From the NCBI RefSeq assembly GCF_937127095.1, contig NZ_CAKZLP010000078.1, forward strand, positions 119,493-183,492: a stretch of 64,000 bases of DNA, given 5' to 3'. Origin of the DNA: an uncultured Amphritea sp. (GTDB taxonomy: Bacteria; Pseudomonadota; Gammaproteobacteria; Pseudomonadales; Balneatricaceae). Shown one piece after another: positions 34,125 to 41,999 of the stretch. The notes beneath the pieces were generated by a model. It saw only the letters and a list, made by a program, of their open reading frames with translations. It was not told where the DNA came from and ran no database searches. A program made the position numbers and the translations under genes. Numbering within the stretch: the stretch's first letter is position 1; each line of letters starts with the position of its first letter.

Positions 34125-36150
34125 TCGGTCCGTAGATTTACGGTGGTGGTCTGCACCACTTTTTATCCTCGTAATCTGCTTGCTGAGTTTACCTTTCAAT
34201 ATATCCCCGGCTTATGGTGCTCACCAGGAGCTGGGTGATGTCAAAGCGGCTATTCGTGTTAAGGATTACGCCGGCGCTCAGACGTTACTCCGACCGTTGG
34301 CTGAAGCGGGTGATGCGGAAGCTCAATATATGCTTTCAACGCTCTACCGGAATGGTCAGGGGGTAACTAAAAGTCATGAAAAAGCGGTGTACTGGCTGGA
34401 AAAAGCCGCTGATCAGGGGCATGTGAAAGCGATCTATAATCTGGCGGTCATGTATGAAAAGGGCTGGGGTGTCGAGCGGGACTTAGCGCGAGCGGAGCAG
34501 TTGATGACCCTTGCTGCAGATGGCGGGCACCCTCTGGCGCAGCGTCAGATGCGCAAAGAAACGTCAGAAACACGGCAAAAGAAACAGCTAAAAGAGTACC
34601 GTGCTGTCGATAAAGAGAAGACCTTGTTCTGGTTGGCGCAGAAGGGTAGTAACCGTGAGTTGAAACAGTTGCTGGAACAGAAGCCGGACATCAACAGTCA
34701 TGATGAAAACCAGCGCACCGCCTTGTATGAGGCAGCTGAAGCCGGGCATATTGAGACGGTAAAAATACTGTTGCAAGCCGGGGCTCAGATTGGGCTTGAA
34801 GATAAATTTGGCGTAACCCCGATTATGGCAGCCGCTCAGAATGGCCACACCGGAGTTGTCAAACTACTACTGAAGGCGGGCGCGAATAAAGCGGCAGGTG
34901 ATGATAATGGTAATACGCTCATGCACCTCGCTGCCGGTAGCGGCCATCTGCAAACCGTGCAGTTGCTGGTCTCTTCCGGGGTTGGGATGAACGGTATTAA
35001 CCACAGTGATTATACTGCGTTGGATCTTGCCGTTAACCGCGATCATAAAAAAGTTGTTAGCTGGCTGAGTGCTAAAGGAGCGAAACGCAACAATCTGGCG
35101 CCGCCTGAACGTGATGCCTCACTGGTGGCACTTGAGGCGTTGAGCTCTGTTGATCAGGTTGTCAGCGGTGACAGTAACCCTTTCCAGGGCTGGTCGGCGC
35201 TGATGCTATCCAGCTGGCGTGGTCAGGACAAAGTGGTGGCTGAGCTGTTGCGCAGTAAACCTGATTTGAAGCAGGTTGATCAGGAAGGTCATACGCCGCT
35301 AAGTCGTGCGGTGTGGCAGGGGAATGACGCTATTGTGAAGATGCTGATCAACGCCGGTGCCAATGTTAATCATCAGCTGCCGGGTGGCCGTAGTCTGCTG
35401 ATGCTGGCGGCTGAGCGGGGTTTCGATAAGATTAGTGCCCTGCTGATTAACAAAGGCGCGGATCAGCGGCCATTGTTGGAAAACGGTGATGGTGCGCTGA
35501 TGCTGGCGGTTAAAAACGGTCATGCTGAGATCGTTAAACAGCTGTTGGATAGCGGCTCAGGTATGTTATTGAAAAAGGAGCAGGCAAATGTGCTGCTTGA
35601 AGCATCCGCATCTGATCTGCCGCAGCTGATTGAGCTACTTGTTAGTCATGGTGTTGATCCGGATACCCGGGATAAACAGTCGCGCACTGCTCTCTGGTAT
35701 GCCGCTGACCATGGTGCTCTTAAGGCGATGCAGGCTCTGAAGGATAAAGGCGCGAATCTTAATCTCGCTGACCTGAATGGTAGTTCACCGCTGATTCGGG
35801 CGATATCCCGCAAGCAGATTGCGTCACTGAAATGGCTGATTGCTGCAGGTGCCGATATTAATCAACCCGATGGTAAAGGTAATACCCCACTGATGGTGGC
35901 GGCGGCTGCCGGTGATCGGAACAGTGTGATTTTGCTGGCTGAGCAAAGTGCCGCTATCAATACCCGTAACGAGTTTACCCAGACCGCTCTGATGCTGGCC
36001 GTCAATGGCGGACATGTTGAGGTTGCTGAATGGTTATTGAGTAACGGCGCGCAACCCCGCCGTAAAAATCAGCTGGGTCAGGATAGTTTCAAACTGGCTG
36101 AAGCCTCCGGCAATAAAACGATGCTGGAACTGTTAAAACAGTATCGTTGA
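34111..36150 (+). CDS. Exported Sel1/ankyrin-repeat protein
   Basis: 679 residues from the ATG at 34111, preceded by TGAGG 12 bases upstream; a TTG start at 34093 is possible. The 5' end overlaps the flavoprotein gene by 14 bases. A hydrophobic signal/anchor (about 13-33) is followed by two Sel1-like repeats (about 60-130; AEAQYMLSTLYRNGQGV, AIYNLAVMYEKGWGV) and then a long array of ankyrin repeats (about 165-675, with units such as GxTALxxAAxxGHxxxVxxLLxxGA). It is probably a periplasmic protein-protein interaction scaffold. Its link to electron transfer rests on gene overlap only. Confidence 0.88.
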   Translation: MVLPDRSVDLRWWSAPLFILVICLLSLPFNISPAYGAHQELGDVKAAIRVKDYAGAQTLLRPLAEAGDAEAQYMLSTLYRNGQGVTKSHEKAVYWLEKAADQGHVKAIYNLAVMYEKGWGVERDLARAEQLMTLAADGGHPLAQRQMRKETSETRQKKQLKEYRAVDKEKTLFWLAQKGSNRELKQLLEQKPDINSHDENQRTALYEAAEAGHIETVKILLQAGAQIGLEDKFGVTPIMAAAQNGHTGVVKLLLKAGANKAAGDDNGNTLMHLAAGSGHLQTVQLLVSSGVGMNGINHSDYTALDLAVNRDHKKVVSWLSAKGAKRNNLAPPERDASLVALEALSSVDQVVSGDSNPFQGWSALMLSSWRGQDKVVAELLRSKPDLKQVDQEGHTPLSRAVWQGNDAIVKMLINAGANVNHQLPGGRSLLMLAAERGFDKISALLINKGADQRPLLENGDGALMLAVKNGHAEIVKQLLDSGSGMLLKKEQANVLLEASASDLPQLIELLVSHGVDPDTRDKQSRTALWYAADHGALKAMQALKDKGANLNLADLNGSSPLIRAISRKQIASLKWLIAAGADINQPDGKGNTPLMVAAAAGDRNSVILLAEQSAAINTRNEFTQTALMLAVNGGHVEVAEWLLSNGAQPRRKNQLGQDSFKLAEASGNKTMLELLKQYR

Positions 36151-36157
36151 TTCTCAT

Positions 36158-36192
36158 GAGCTAAACACTTTTACAGTGTTTAGCTCTTTTTG
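36158..36192 (+). terminator. Intrinsic terminator after the ankyrin gene
   Basis: GAGCTAAACACT, a 5-base loop, then AGTGTTTAGCTC followed by TTTTTG. A strong 12-base stem 8 bases past the stop codon. It separates the rightward pair from the convergent gspB gene. Confidence 0.85.
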
Positions 36193-36223
36193 TTTTCTCT
36201 TATCAACTTTCTGCTCTGATCGC

Positions 36224-37213
36224 TTATCTGAGCAACTGGAAAGAGATGCCCCGGAAACTGAAAATCAGCGATTCGGGCTTGATTTCATTCAGCTGCAGAT
36301 CGTTATTAAGACTTTGTCCCTCGTGCATCATCTTGCCATTCACCCTGGCCATGCGCTGTTCAGGAGTTGCTGCGAAGATATGCACTGATACTTTCAGATC
36401 AGGAATAGCATTGCGGGTTTCAGCGTCCAGTTCGCTGAGTAGTGGAACTCTGCTGTCAATGTTATCAGCGCTACTGTTTGAGATAACGACAGAACTATTT
36501 TCTCGCGGATTTCTATCTGACTCCGTTGATCTGTATACCTGCTTCTGTGTTACCACCGTTTGTGGTGTCTGGTCTGTACCTGACGTTACCGGTCTGCCCT
36601 GTCTTAGTGGAGCCAGTTGTTCTATCAGAGCCTGATTGAGTAAGCTGCGATTGAGCTGATTCACATCGGGCGTGGTGATTACTGGGGCCGCTTTAGTGAC
36701 TGTGGGTGCTTTAGGTTGGGCAAGGGGAGCTTCGTTAGCGGGCAGCGTTTCAGTGTCCGTTCTCTCAGGGTGTCCGGGCATTGGGGCAAACGGATTACGG
36801 TGGTAGCGTTGCTCGGGGTCTGGGTCATTATCTGATAATTGGGCCGTCATTATGTGATGAGGCGATGCGGTAATGGATCTTTTCTCAGAGATCTCTTGAG
36901 AAGGGGTATCAGAACGATTAGCCAAAGAGCGCTCTTCAGGCCCGATGACTGTCACGGGTGTCGTTGCTAATGGCTGGTTCGGTTGGCGGGTGCTCTCAGT
37001 AACAGTGGCTGAACCTGTTGTAGATGATGGTGATGAATCCGGCCACATCAGTAGAGCGATATTCCCTGCGAGCAGCACCGGAACGATCCAGACCCACTTT
37101 TTTCGCTTAGGCGCGGGTTCGTTTGGCCGACGTTGGGGCGTAGTGATATGGGTGACCGGCTGACTATTACGCTCCTGTTCCGATTTTTTCAACGCATCCA
37201 GAATATATGACAT
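36224..37213 (-). CDS. gspB: T2SS assembly protein GspB-like
   Basis: 329 residues. Short cytoplasmic start (MSYILDALKKSEQER, typical of GspB), one transmembrane helix (about 39-57), a long proline/threonine-rich periplasmic linker, and the C-terminal GspB domain (about 265-329; IPDLKVSVHIFAATPEQRMARVNGKMM). With GspA/ExeA it helps insert the GspD secretin through peptidoglycan. It directly abuts exeA. It presumably serves the gspEFGHIJK set of the same locus. Confidence 0.88.
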   Translation of the reverse strand: MSYILDALKKSEQERNSQPVTHITTPQRRPNEPAPKRKKWVWIVPVLLAGNIALLMWPDSSPSSTTGSATVTESTRQPNQPLATTPVTVIGPEERSLANRSDTPSQEISEKRSITASPHHIMTAQLSDNDPDPEQRYHRNPFAPMPGHPERTDTETLPANEAPLAQPKAPTVTKAAPVITTPDVNQLNRSLLNQALIEQLAPLRQGRPVTSGTDQTPQTVVTQKQVYRSTESDRNPRENSSVVISNSSADNIDSRVPLLSELDAETRNAIPDLKVSVHIFAATPEQRMARVNGKMMHEGQSLNNDLQLNEIKPESLIFSFRGISFQLLR

Positions 37214-39079
37214 CTATCGCTCCCGGTAGCTCAGCAATGAAGGAGCATTACTGTCGGTCAGGGTATTGAGGCGAATCAGTGTTTCGGGACCGATGATGCC
37301 ATCCTGCAGCAGATTCTGGCTGCGCTGAAACGCCTTTATGTAGAGTAACAGTTGGTCATCAAAATGGTCATTTATCTCACTTTGAAACAGCGGTGATAGC
37401 TGAGCCAGTTGCTGTTTAATCCAGAGGATATGTGGGCCGTAGCTGCCGGGTCTGGTTAACGTATGGTAGCCTTCAGGGGGATGCCAGAGCAGGGTGTAGT
37501 TGAGCAGATCAGAGTCATCAAGCTGAGATAATGGGGTTTTCCAGCTGCGCTTGCCATCGGTGATGGTGGCGACGCCGCTGTTGATCCCTAATAATATTTG
37601 TCGGGTCTGGGGCTGGTCTTTGGGTAGTATGCGCACCAGAGCCGGACGGTTGTTTCGGTTTAACTGTTGCCAGCTGCCTTGCTGATGCAGGCAGCGGAGC
37701 TTGTTATTCAGGGCAAACAGACAGGGGTCCTGGTCATCTGGCAGTTGCAGTTGCCAGACCTGAAAAAGTATCTCATACGCGCGGCGTTCAGAGTTAATAC
37801 CGCTATCTGTTGCTTTCGCGTCAGCCGGTTCTATTTGTTGCAGTTGCGCAGGTGCTGGGGTGATTGCGTTTGTCGGACGGGTTTCAATCACTGGTGTAAC
37901 GATTTCAGCAGCCAGATCCTGTGACATGACTGTATTGGTGCTGACTTCGGTCTCAGTGTCGGGCTCCGGGCTGGGCGACGGCAGAATCTTGTCTATAGCC
38001 GCCTCAGCTAATATTGATGGTGCAGAGGTGTCTAAGAGTTTTTCACTGTGCAATAGTGAGTCGTTTGCAGCCGTACTATCCGGCTCAGCAGGGGGCGTTA
38101 CTGTTTGGCTGAGGTGTGGTGTCGTCCTGGCAGAGGCTACAGCGCTTAGCCAGTCGTTTGCCGCCGGATAGAAACGGTACACCAGCAGTATGATAAAGAT
38201 AACACCCAGTGTGACCGTTATTGGGCGGTAAAAATAGGTTCTTGGCTGCGGTGGGTTTTGACCAAAAACCTCCCTGGCGGCCTGATAGAGAATCTTTGCG
38301 CTAATCGCGGGCTCGTTGCGGGCATAGGCTCCCAGTAAAGCCCGGTCACAGAGGATATTGATCAGCCGGGGAACTCCGCCGCTGAGGTGATGGATCTGTT
38401 TGATTATGTTGCCAGGTATCGGGTTTGGGGTTTGGGCAGCTGGTTTATAACCCGCTATCGCCAGACGATGATTGAGGTAGTGCTCTGTCTCATGCAGATG
38501 TAACGGTGTCAGGTGAAATCGGGCGGTAATCCTTTGTGCCAGTTGCTTCAGCTCCGGGCGTTCAATCATCTTACGCAGCTCTGGCTGACCAAACATAACG
38601 ATCTGCAGCAATTTTTTTTCGTTGGTTTCAAGATTGGTCAGCAGACGCATCTGTTCCAGCACCGTGGGGCTGAGGTTCTGCGCTTCATCAATGATCAGAA
38701 TGGTATTTTTACCATCAGCGTGACTTCTTAACAGGTGGCGATAGATTGCGTCCGAGAGTAACTTGATGCTGAGATTTTGTTTGTCATAGCTGATATGCAG
38801 TTCATCACAGATACTCGCGAGAAACTCTTCTGAACTTAGTGTTGGGTTGAGAATGAAGGCGACGTCAGTCATTTCCGGTATATTATTGAGCATATAACGG
38901 CAGAGGGTTGTTTTGCCGGTGCCGATCTCACCGGTGAGCATAACAAAACCACTGTTACTCTGGATGCCATACAACAGATGAGCCAAGGCATCCCGATGCT
39001 GGGCGCTCATATAGAGATAGCCCGGGTCGGGGGCGATCGCAAATGGTGAAGAGGTCAGTCCGAAATAGTGGTTATACAT
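37214..39079 (-). CDS. gspA: T2SS ExeA/GspA ATPase with peptidoglycan-binding domain
   Basis: 621 residues. AAA ATPase domain with Walker A GEIGTGKT (50-57) and Walker B ILIIDEAQ (about 125-132), a transmembrane helix (about 286-305), a long variable linker, and a C-terminal PG-binding-1 domain (about 545-610; LQDGIIGPETLIRLN). ExeA binds peptidoglycan and multimerises to allow secretin assembly. The gene is followed at once by gspB, as in Aeromonas exeAB. Confidence 0.92.
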   Translation of the reverse strand: MYNHYFGLTSSPFAIAPDPGYLYMSAQHRDALAHLLYGIQSNSGFVMLTGEIGTGKTTLCRYMLNNIPEMTDVAFILNPTLSSEEFLASICDELHISYDKQNLSIKLLSDAIYRHLLRSHADGKNTILIIDEAQNLSPTVLEQMRLLTNLETNEKKLLQIVMFGQPELRKMIERPELKQLAQRITARFHLTPLHLHETEHYLNHRLAIAGYKPAAQTPNPIPGNIIKQIHHLSGGVPRLINILCDRALLGAYARNEPAISAKILYQAAREVFGQNPPQPRTYFYRPITVTLGVIFIILLVYRFYPAANDWLSAVASARTTPHLSQTVTPPAEPDSTAANDSLLHSEKLLDTSAPSILAEAAIDKILPSPSPEPDTETEVSTNTVMSQDLAAEIVTPVIETRPTNAITPAPAQLQQIEPADAKATDSGINSERRAYEILFQVWQLQLPDDQDPCLFALNNKLRCLHQQGSWQQLNRNNRPALVRILPKDQPQTRQILLGINSGVATITDGKRSWKTPLSQLDDSDLLNYTLLWHPPEGYHTLTRPGSYGPHILWIKQQLAQLSPLFQSEINDHFDDQLLLYIKAFQRSQNLLQDGIIGPETLIRLNTLTDSNAPSLLSYRER

Positions 39080-39188
39080 TTGCCTAACCTGGCGATACAG
39101 ACCTTTTCAAAGATATTCCATTGATCACTGAGAGTAAAGGTGCGGCTGAAGTGTGTAGAGTAATTGTTATCTCAGCGCTTCAACGTTC

Positions 39189-40619
39189 TTAAACTGTCTC
39201 CTTAATCGATGAAAAGGCTTCCAGTGCCGCCTGACGTGTCTCTTTCAGATCAAGTATCGGCAATGGATAGGTTGACCCCAGTACTACACCTGCTTTACTG
39301 AGCACTGCAGCAGGGGCTTCCCAGGGGGTATGAATGTAACGGTTGGGCAGGTCTGTCAGTTCCGGCAGATAGCGCCGTACATAGCTGCCGTCCGGGTCAA
39401 ACTTCTGTCCCTGAGTGACGGGGTTGAAAATTCTGAAATAGGGGGCTGCGTCTGTACCGCATCCTGCGACCCATTGCCAGCTGGCGCTGTTGGAAGCAAG
39501 ATCTGCATCGACGAGGGTATCCCAGAACCAGCGCGCCCCATAATGCCAGTGTTGTAGTTGATTCTTCACCAGGAAAGAACCCACCAGCATGCGCACTCGG
39601 TTATGCATATAACCGGTCTGCCAAAGTTCCCGCATGCCGGCATCGATAATAGGGAAGCCGGTGCAGCCCTGCTGCCATTGATGATACTGCTCCGCCTCGT
39701 GTTTCCAGGGAAATCGGTTGAAGCGCTGGTTCAGGTTTTCAGTGGTTATGCCCGGGTTATGATACAGCTGATAATAGGAAAATTCGCGCCAGGCGAGTTC
39801 CTTTAAAAAGGTATCCAGCGCATCTTCCAGTCCGGGTTTGTTGCCCTGTTGTTGGCTGTAATACCAGATCTGCCGGGGTGATATCTGCCCCCACTGCAGA
39901 TAGGGTGATAGCGTTGAAGTCCCTTCCAGTGAAGGAATGTCCCGGGCGTCCTGATAATCACTGAGTCGCTCTGAGGTGAACTGTCGCAGCAGTCGCCAGG
40001 CGGCATCTTCAGATATATCCCAGTGATCGGTTATTTGGTTTTTCCAGGGGTGGTCCGGCAGCAGTTCCAGCTCTGGCAGACTGTGCTGATATGGAATCTG
40101 TTCGCTGAATAGTGTCAGTTTAGGCCTGGAAAGGGGCTCTGCCGGTGGCGCGGCATTCAAACAGCCTTTGCGATAGAACGGCGTAAATACTTTGTAAGCT
40201 GTACCATCTGCCTTGCTCACCTGCCAGGGTTCCCACAGCAGTGATCCGTTATAGCTGAACACTTCAACACCCTGGCTTTTTAATGTTTGCTTAATCGAGC
40301 TGTCCCGGGCGATTGCGTGAGGTGTATAGCAGCGGTTCCAGTAAATGGCTTGGGCTCCGGTGTCTTTAATCAGTTGTGTTAAGACATCCTGTGGATTGCC
40401 TTTAAACAGCCTCAACTGACCTTCAAACTCGTGATTAATACTTTCAAGACTGTGGTGCAACCAGCAACGGCTGGCGGCACCGGTATTCCAGTTGCCCAGC
40501 TGGGAGGTGTCATCTATGAAAACAGGAATAACAGCGCCTTGCTGAGCGGCATAGAAAATTGCTGGGTTATCTGCCAGTCTCAGATCATGGCGGAGCCAGA
40601 CGATTACAGGTGTGGTCAA
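39189..40619 (-). CDS. phrB: Deoxyribodipyrimidine photolyase
   Basis: 476 residues. An N-terminal antenna domain (VIVWLRHDLRLADNPAI) and a C-terminal FAD domain with the conserved RMLVGSFLVKNQLQHWHYGARWFWDTLVDADLASNSASWQW region and the electron-transfer tryptophans. Full length for a class I CPD photolyase, which uses blue light to split pyrimidine dimers. The gene lies 13 bases from the DUF523/DUF1722 gene, a common pairing with ybgA. Confidence 0.95.
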   Translation of the reverse strand: MTTPVIVWLRHDLRLADNPAIFYAAQQGAVIPVFIDDTSQLGNWNTGAASRCWLHHSLESINHEFEGQLRLFKGNPQDVLTQLIKDTGAQAIYWNRCYTPHAIARDSSIKQTLKSQGVEVFSYNGSLLWEPWQVSKADGTAYKVFTPFYRKGCLNAAPPAEPLSRPKLTLFSEQIPYQHSLPELELLPDHPWKNQITDHWDISEDAAWRLLRQFTSERLSDYQDARDIPSLEGTSTLSPYLQWGQISPRQIWYYSQQQGNKPGLEDALDTFLKELAWREFSYYQLYHNPGITTENLNQRFNRFPWKHEAEQYHQWQQGCTGFPIIDAGMRELWQTGYMHNRVRMLVGSFLVKNQLQHWHYGARWFWDTLVDADLASNSASWQWVAGCGTDAAPYFRIFNPVTQGQKFDPDGSYVRRYLPELTDLPNRYIHTPWEAPAAVLSKAGVVLGSTYPLPILDLKETRQAALEAFSSIKETV

Positions 40620-40632
40620 CGTATTTCCTTCT

Positions 40633-41619
40633 TTAAACCTGGTTGCGAAGTCCTAGGTGGGCTGGATAGGGCTGCAGATAGCGCTGAGCGCGGACATATT
40701 CACTGCCATTCTGGTTGATATAGTGCGATAGCAGGGTCATCGGTGTGACCAGATTAACCTCGCCCAGGCGATATTGCTCAAATACGTTGAGGATATCCTG
40801 TCGGGCTGAGCTTTCGACACTCTGTTTCAGATAGCCCATGATATGTTGCATGACATTGCAGTGTGAGCCGCGTGATGCGGGCTTATTAATCGCTGTCATG
40901 AATTGCTCATGATAGGTCAGCAACAGCTGATCCAGTGGCTCGTTGTGAGCAACGGCGAGCATTTTACCCAGTTCGCGATAGGCGACCTGGTTGTGCGCCA
41001 TCAACAGATATTTATAACTGCTATGAAATTGCAGCAGGTTGTGAAAGCTGGGCTGCTCGGCGACCTCTTTGCGAAAGTTGTGATGCGCAAACACCCGCAT
41101 CACGAAGTTTTCTCTGAGTTGTGCATCGTTGAGCCTGCCATCTTCCTCGATCGGGAGATTGGGGTAGCGCTGCATCATGGCTCGTGCGAACAGTCCTGCG
41201 CCGCGCTCTTCATGAGGGTGTCCCGATGGCTGATAGACTTTTACCCGTTCCATACCGCAACTGGGGGAATCTTTCTTGAGGATAAAACCATCAAGATGTT
41301 CACACCGGTCGAGCATTGACTGGCAAGCGTCCATCAGCTGTTTGCTCAGATCTTTTTCTTGTTCATCGGTGTCGTCAGCCCGTGGTCGGGAAAAGATCAA
41401 AGTGGGTCTCTGCGGATCGCCAGTCAGGCGCATTGTGGGCCTGGGGATACCAAACCCGGCAGCAACTTCAGGGCAGAACGGTTGGAATTTAAAGTGCTTT
41501 GCCAGCTGATTCTGACAGATGCGTGATTGGCTGTGGCCTCCGTTAAAGCGAACCTGTTCCCCCATGACACATGCACTGATTCCCACGGGTATATCGGTTG
41601 TTTCAGATATCCGGTTCAT
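40633..41619 (-). CDS. ybgA: DUF523-DUF1722 protein (YbgA / TudS-like)
   Basis: 328 residues. The N-terminal DUF523 domain has three conserved cysteines (SACVMG near 17, FCPEV near 49, SPSCG near 122), as in the Fe-S desulfidase TudS family. The C-terminal DUF1722 domain (about 190-310) matches YbgA. Often encoded with photolyase, as here. A tRNA- or nucleobase-desulfurising role is possible from the TudS link but unproved for this fusion. Confidence 0.88.
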   Translation of the reverse strand: MNRISETTDIPVGISACVMGEQVRFNGGHSQSRICQNQLAKHFKFQPFCPEVAAGFGIPRPTMRLTGDPQRPTLIFSRPRADDTDEQEKDLSKQLMDACQSMLDRCEHLDGFILKKDSPSCGMERVKVYQPSGHPHEERGAGLFARAMMQRYPNLPIEEDGRLNDAQLRENFVMRVFAHHNFRKEVAEQPSFHNLLQFHSSYKYLLMAHNQVAYRELGKMLAVAHNEPLDQLLLTYHEQFMTAINKPASRGSHCNVMQHIMGYLKQSVESSARQDILNVFEQYRLGEVNLVTPMTLLSHYINQNGSEYVRAQRYLQPYPAHLGLRNQV

Positions 41620-41761
41620 TCTGGCTCCTTTTTAACAGCTTATTTTGCGATTAATACGTATTAACTATAGCAACAGATCAGAGTGTTTTGTTGAGTAAAT
41701 AGGGTTGCCTGAGTGGCTTGGAGAGAGAATAAGTTGATGGTTAAAAAGCAGACAAAATATC

Positions 41762-41789
41762 TTGACTGAATTGGTTGGTTATATATAAT
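41762..41789 (+). promoter_or_regulatory. Sigma-70 promoter of a candidate small RNA
   Basis: TTGACT, 16-base spacer, TATAAT. Strong boxes pointing rightward into a region with no ORF that ends in an intrinsic terminator. Both flanking genes run leftward, so this promoter serves neither. Confidence 0.65.
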
Positions 41790-41795
41790 TGCCTA

Positions 41796-41973
41796 GTAAT
41801 TGACTCGGGTATTGAGTCGTTCGTATCGATTATCTGCTCTCTCTCACTCAGATACGACATACCATACGAATTCTCTCCGATGATGTTCACTGCTGTGGCC
41901 AATTTTTTCATGCCGTAAGTTTGGATTTAATTGACCTCTTTGGAGCCGCTGTAGATTACAGCGGCTTTTTTTT
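41796..41973 (+). ncRNA. Candidate orphan small RNA, about 178 nt
   Basis: The interval lies between a strong sigma-70 promoter and a perfect terminator and has no ORF with a ribosome site. It can form an early small hairpin (GACTC-GGGTATT-GAGTC), a second stem closing at CGTATC...GATACG (41822-41856) with a pyrimidine-rich loop, a mostly unpaired U-rich region (41910-41940) and the terminator stem. I did not recognise it as 6S, CsrB/RsmZ, Spot 42 or RyhB. Function unknown. Confidence 0.5.
41945..41973 (+). terminator. Intrinsic terminator of the candidate small RNA
   Basis: GCCGCTGTA-GAT-TACAGCGGC followed by eight T residues on the plus strand. On the minus strand no T-run follows, so it is not the pta terminator. 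Confidence 0.85.
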
Positions 41974-41999
41974 AACTCCCAGTGCCGCTCAATCGTATC

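Noticed and set aside
41796..41973. 6S RNA or CsrB/RsmZ identity for the candidate small RNA
   Set aside because: No 6S-like long closing stem with central bubble was recognised, and only two GGA triplets are present.
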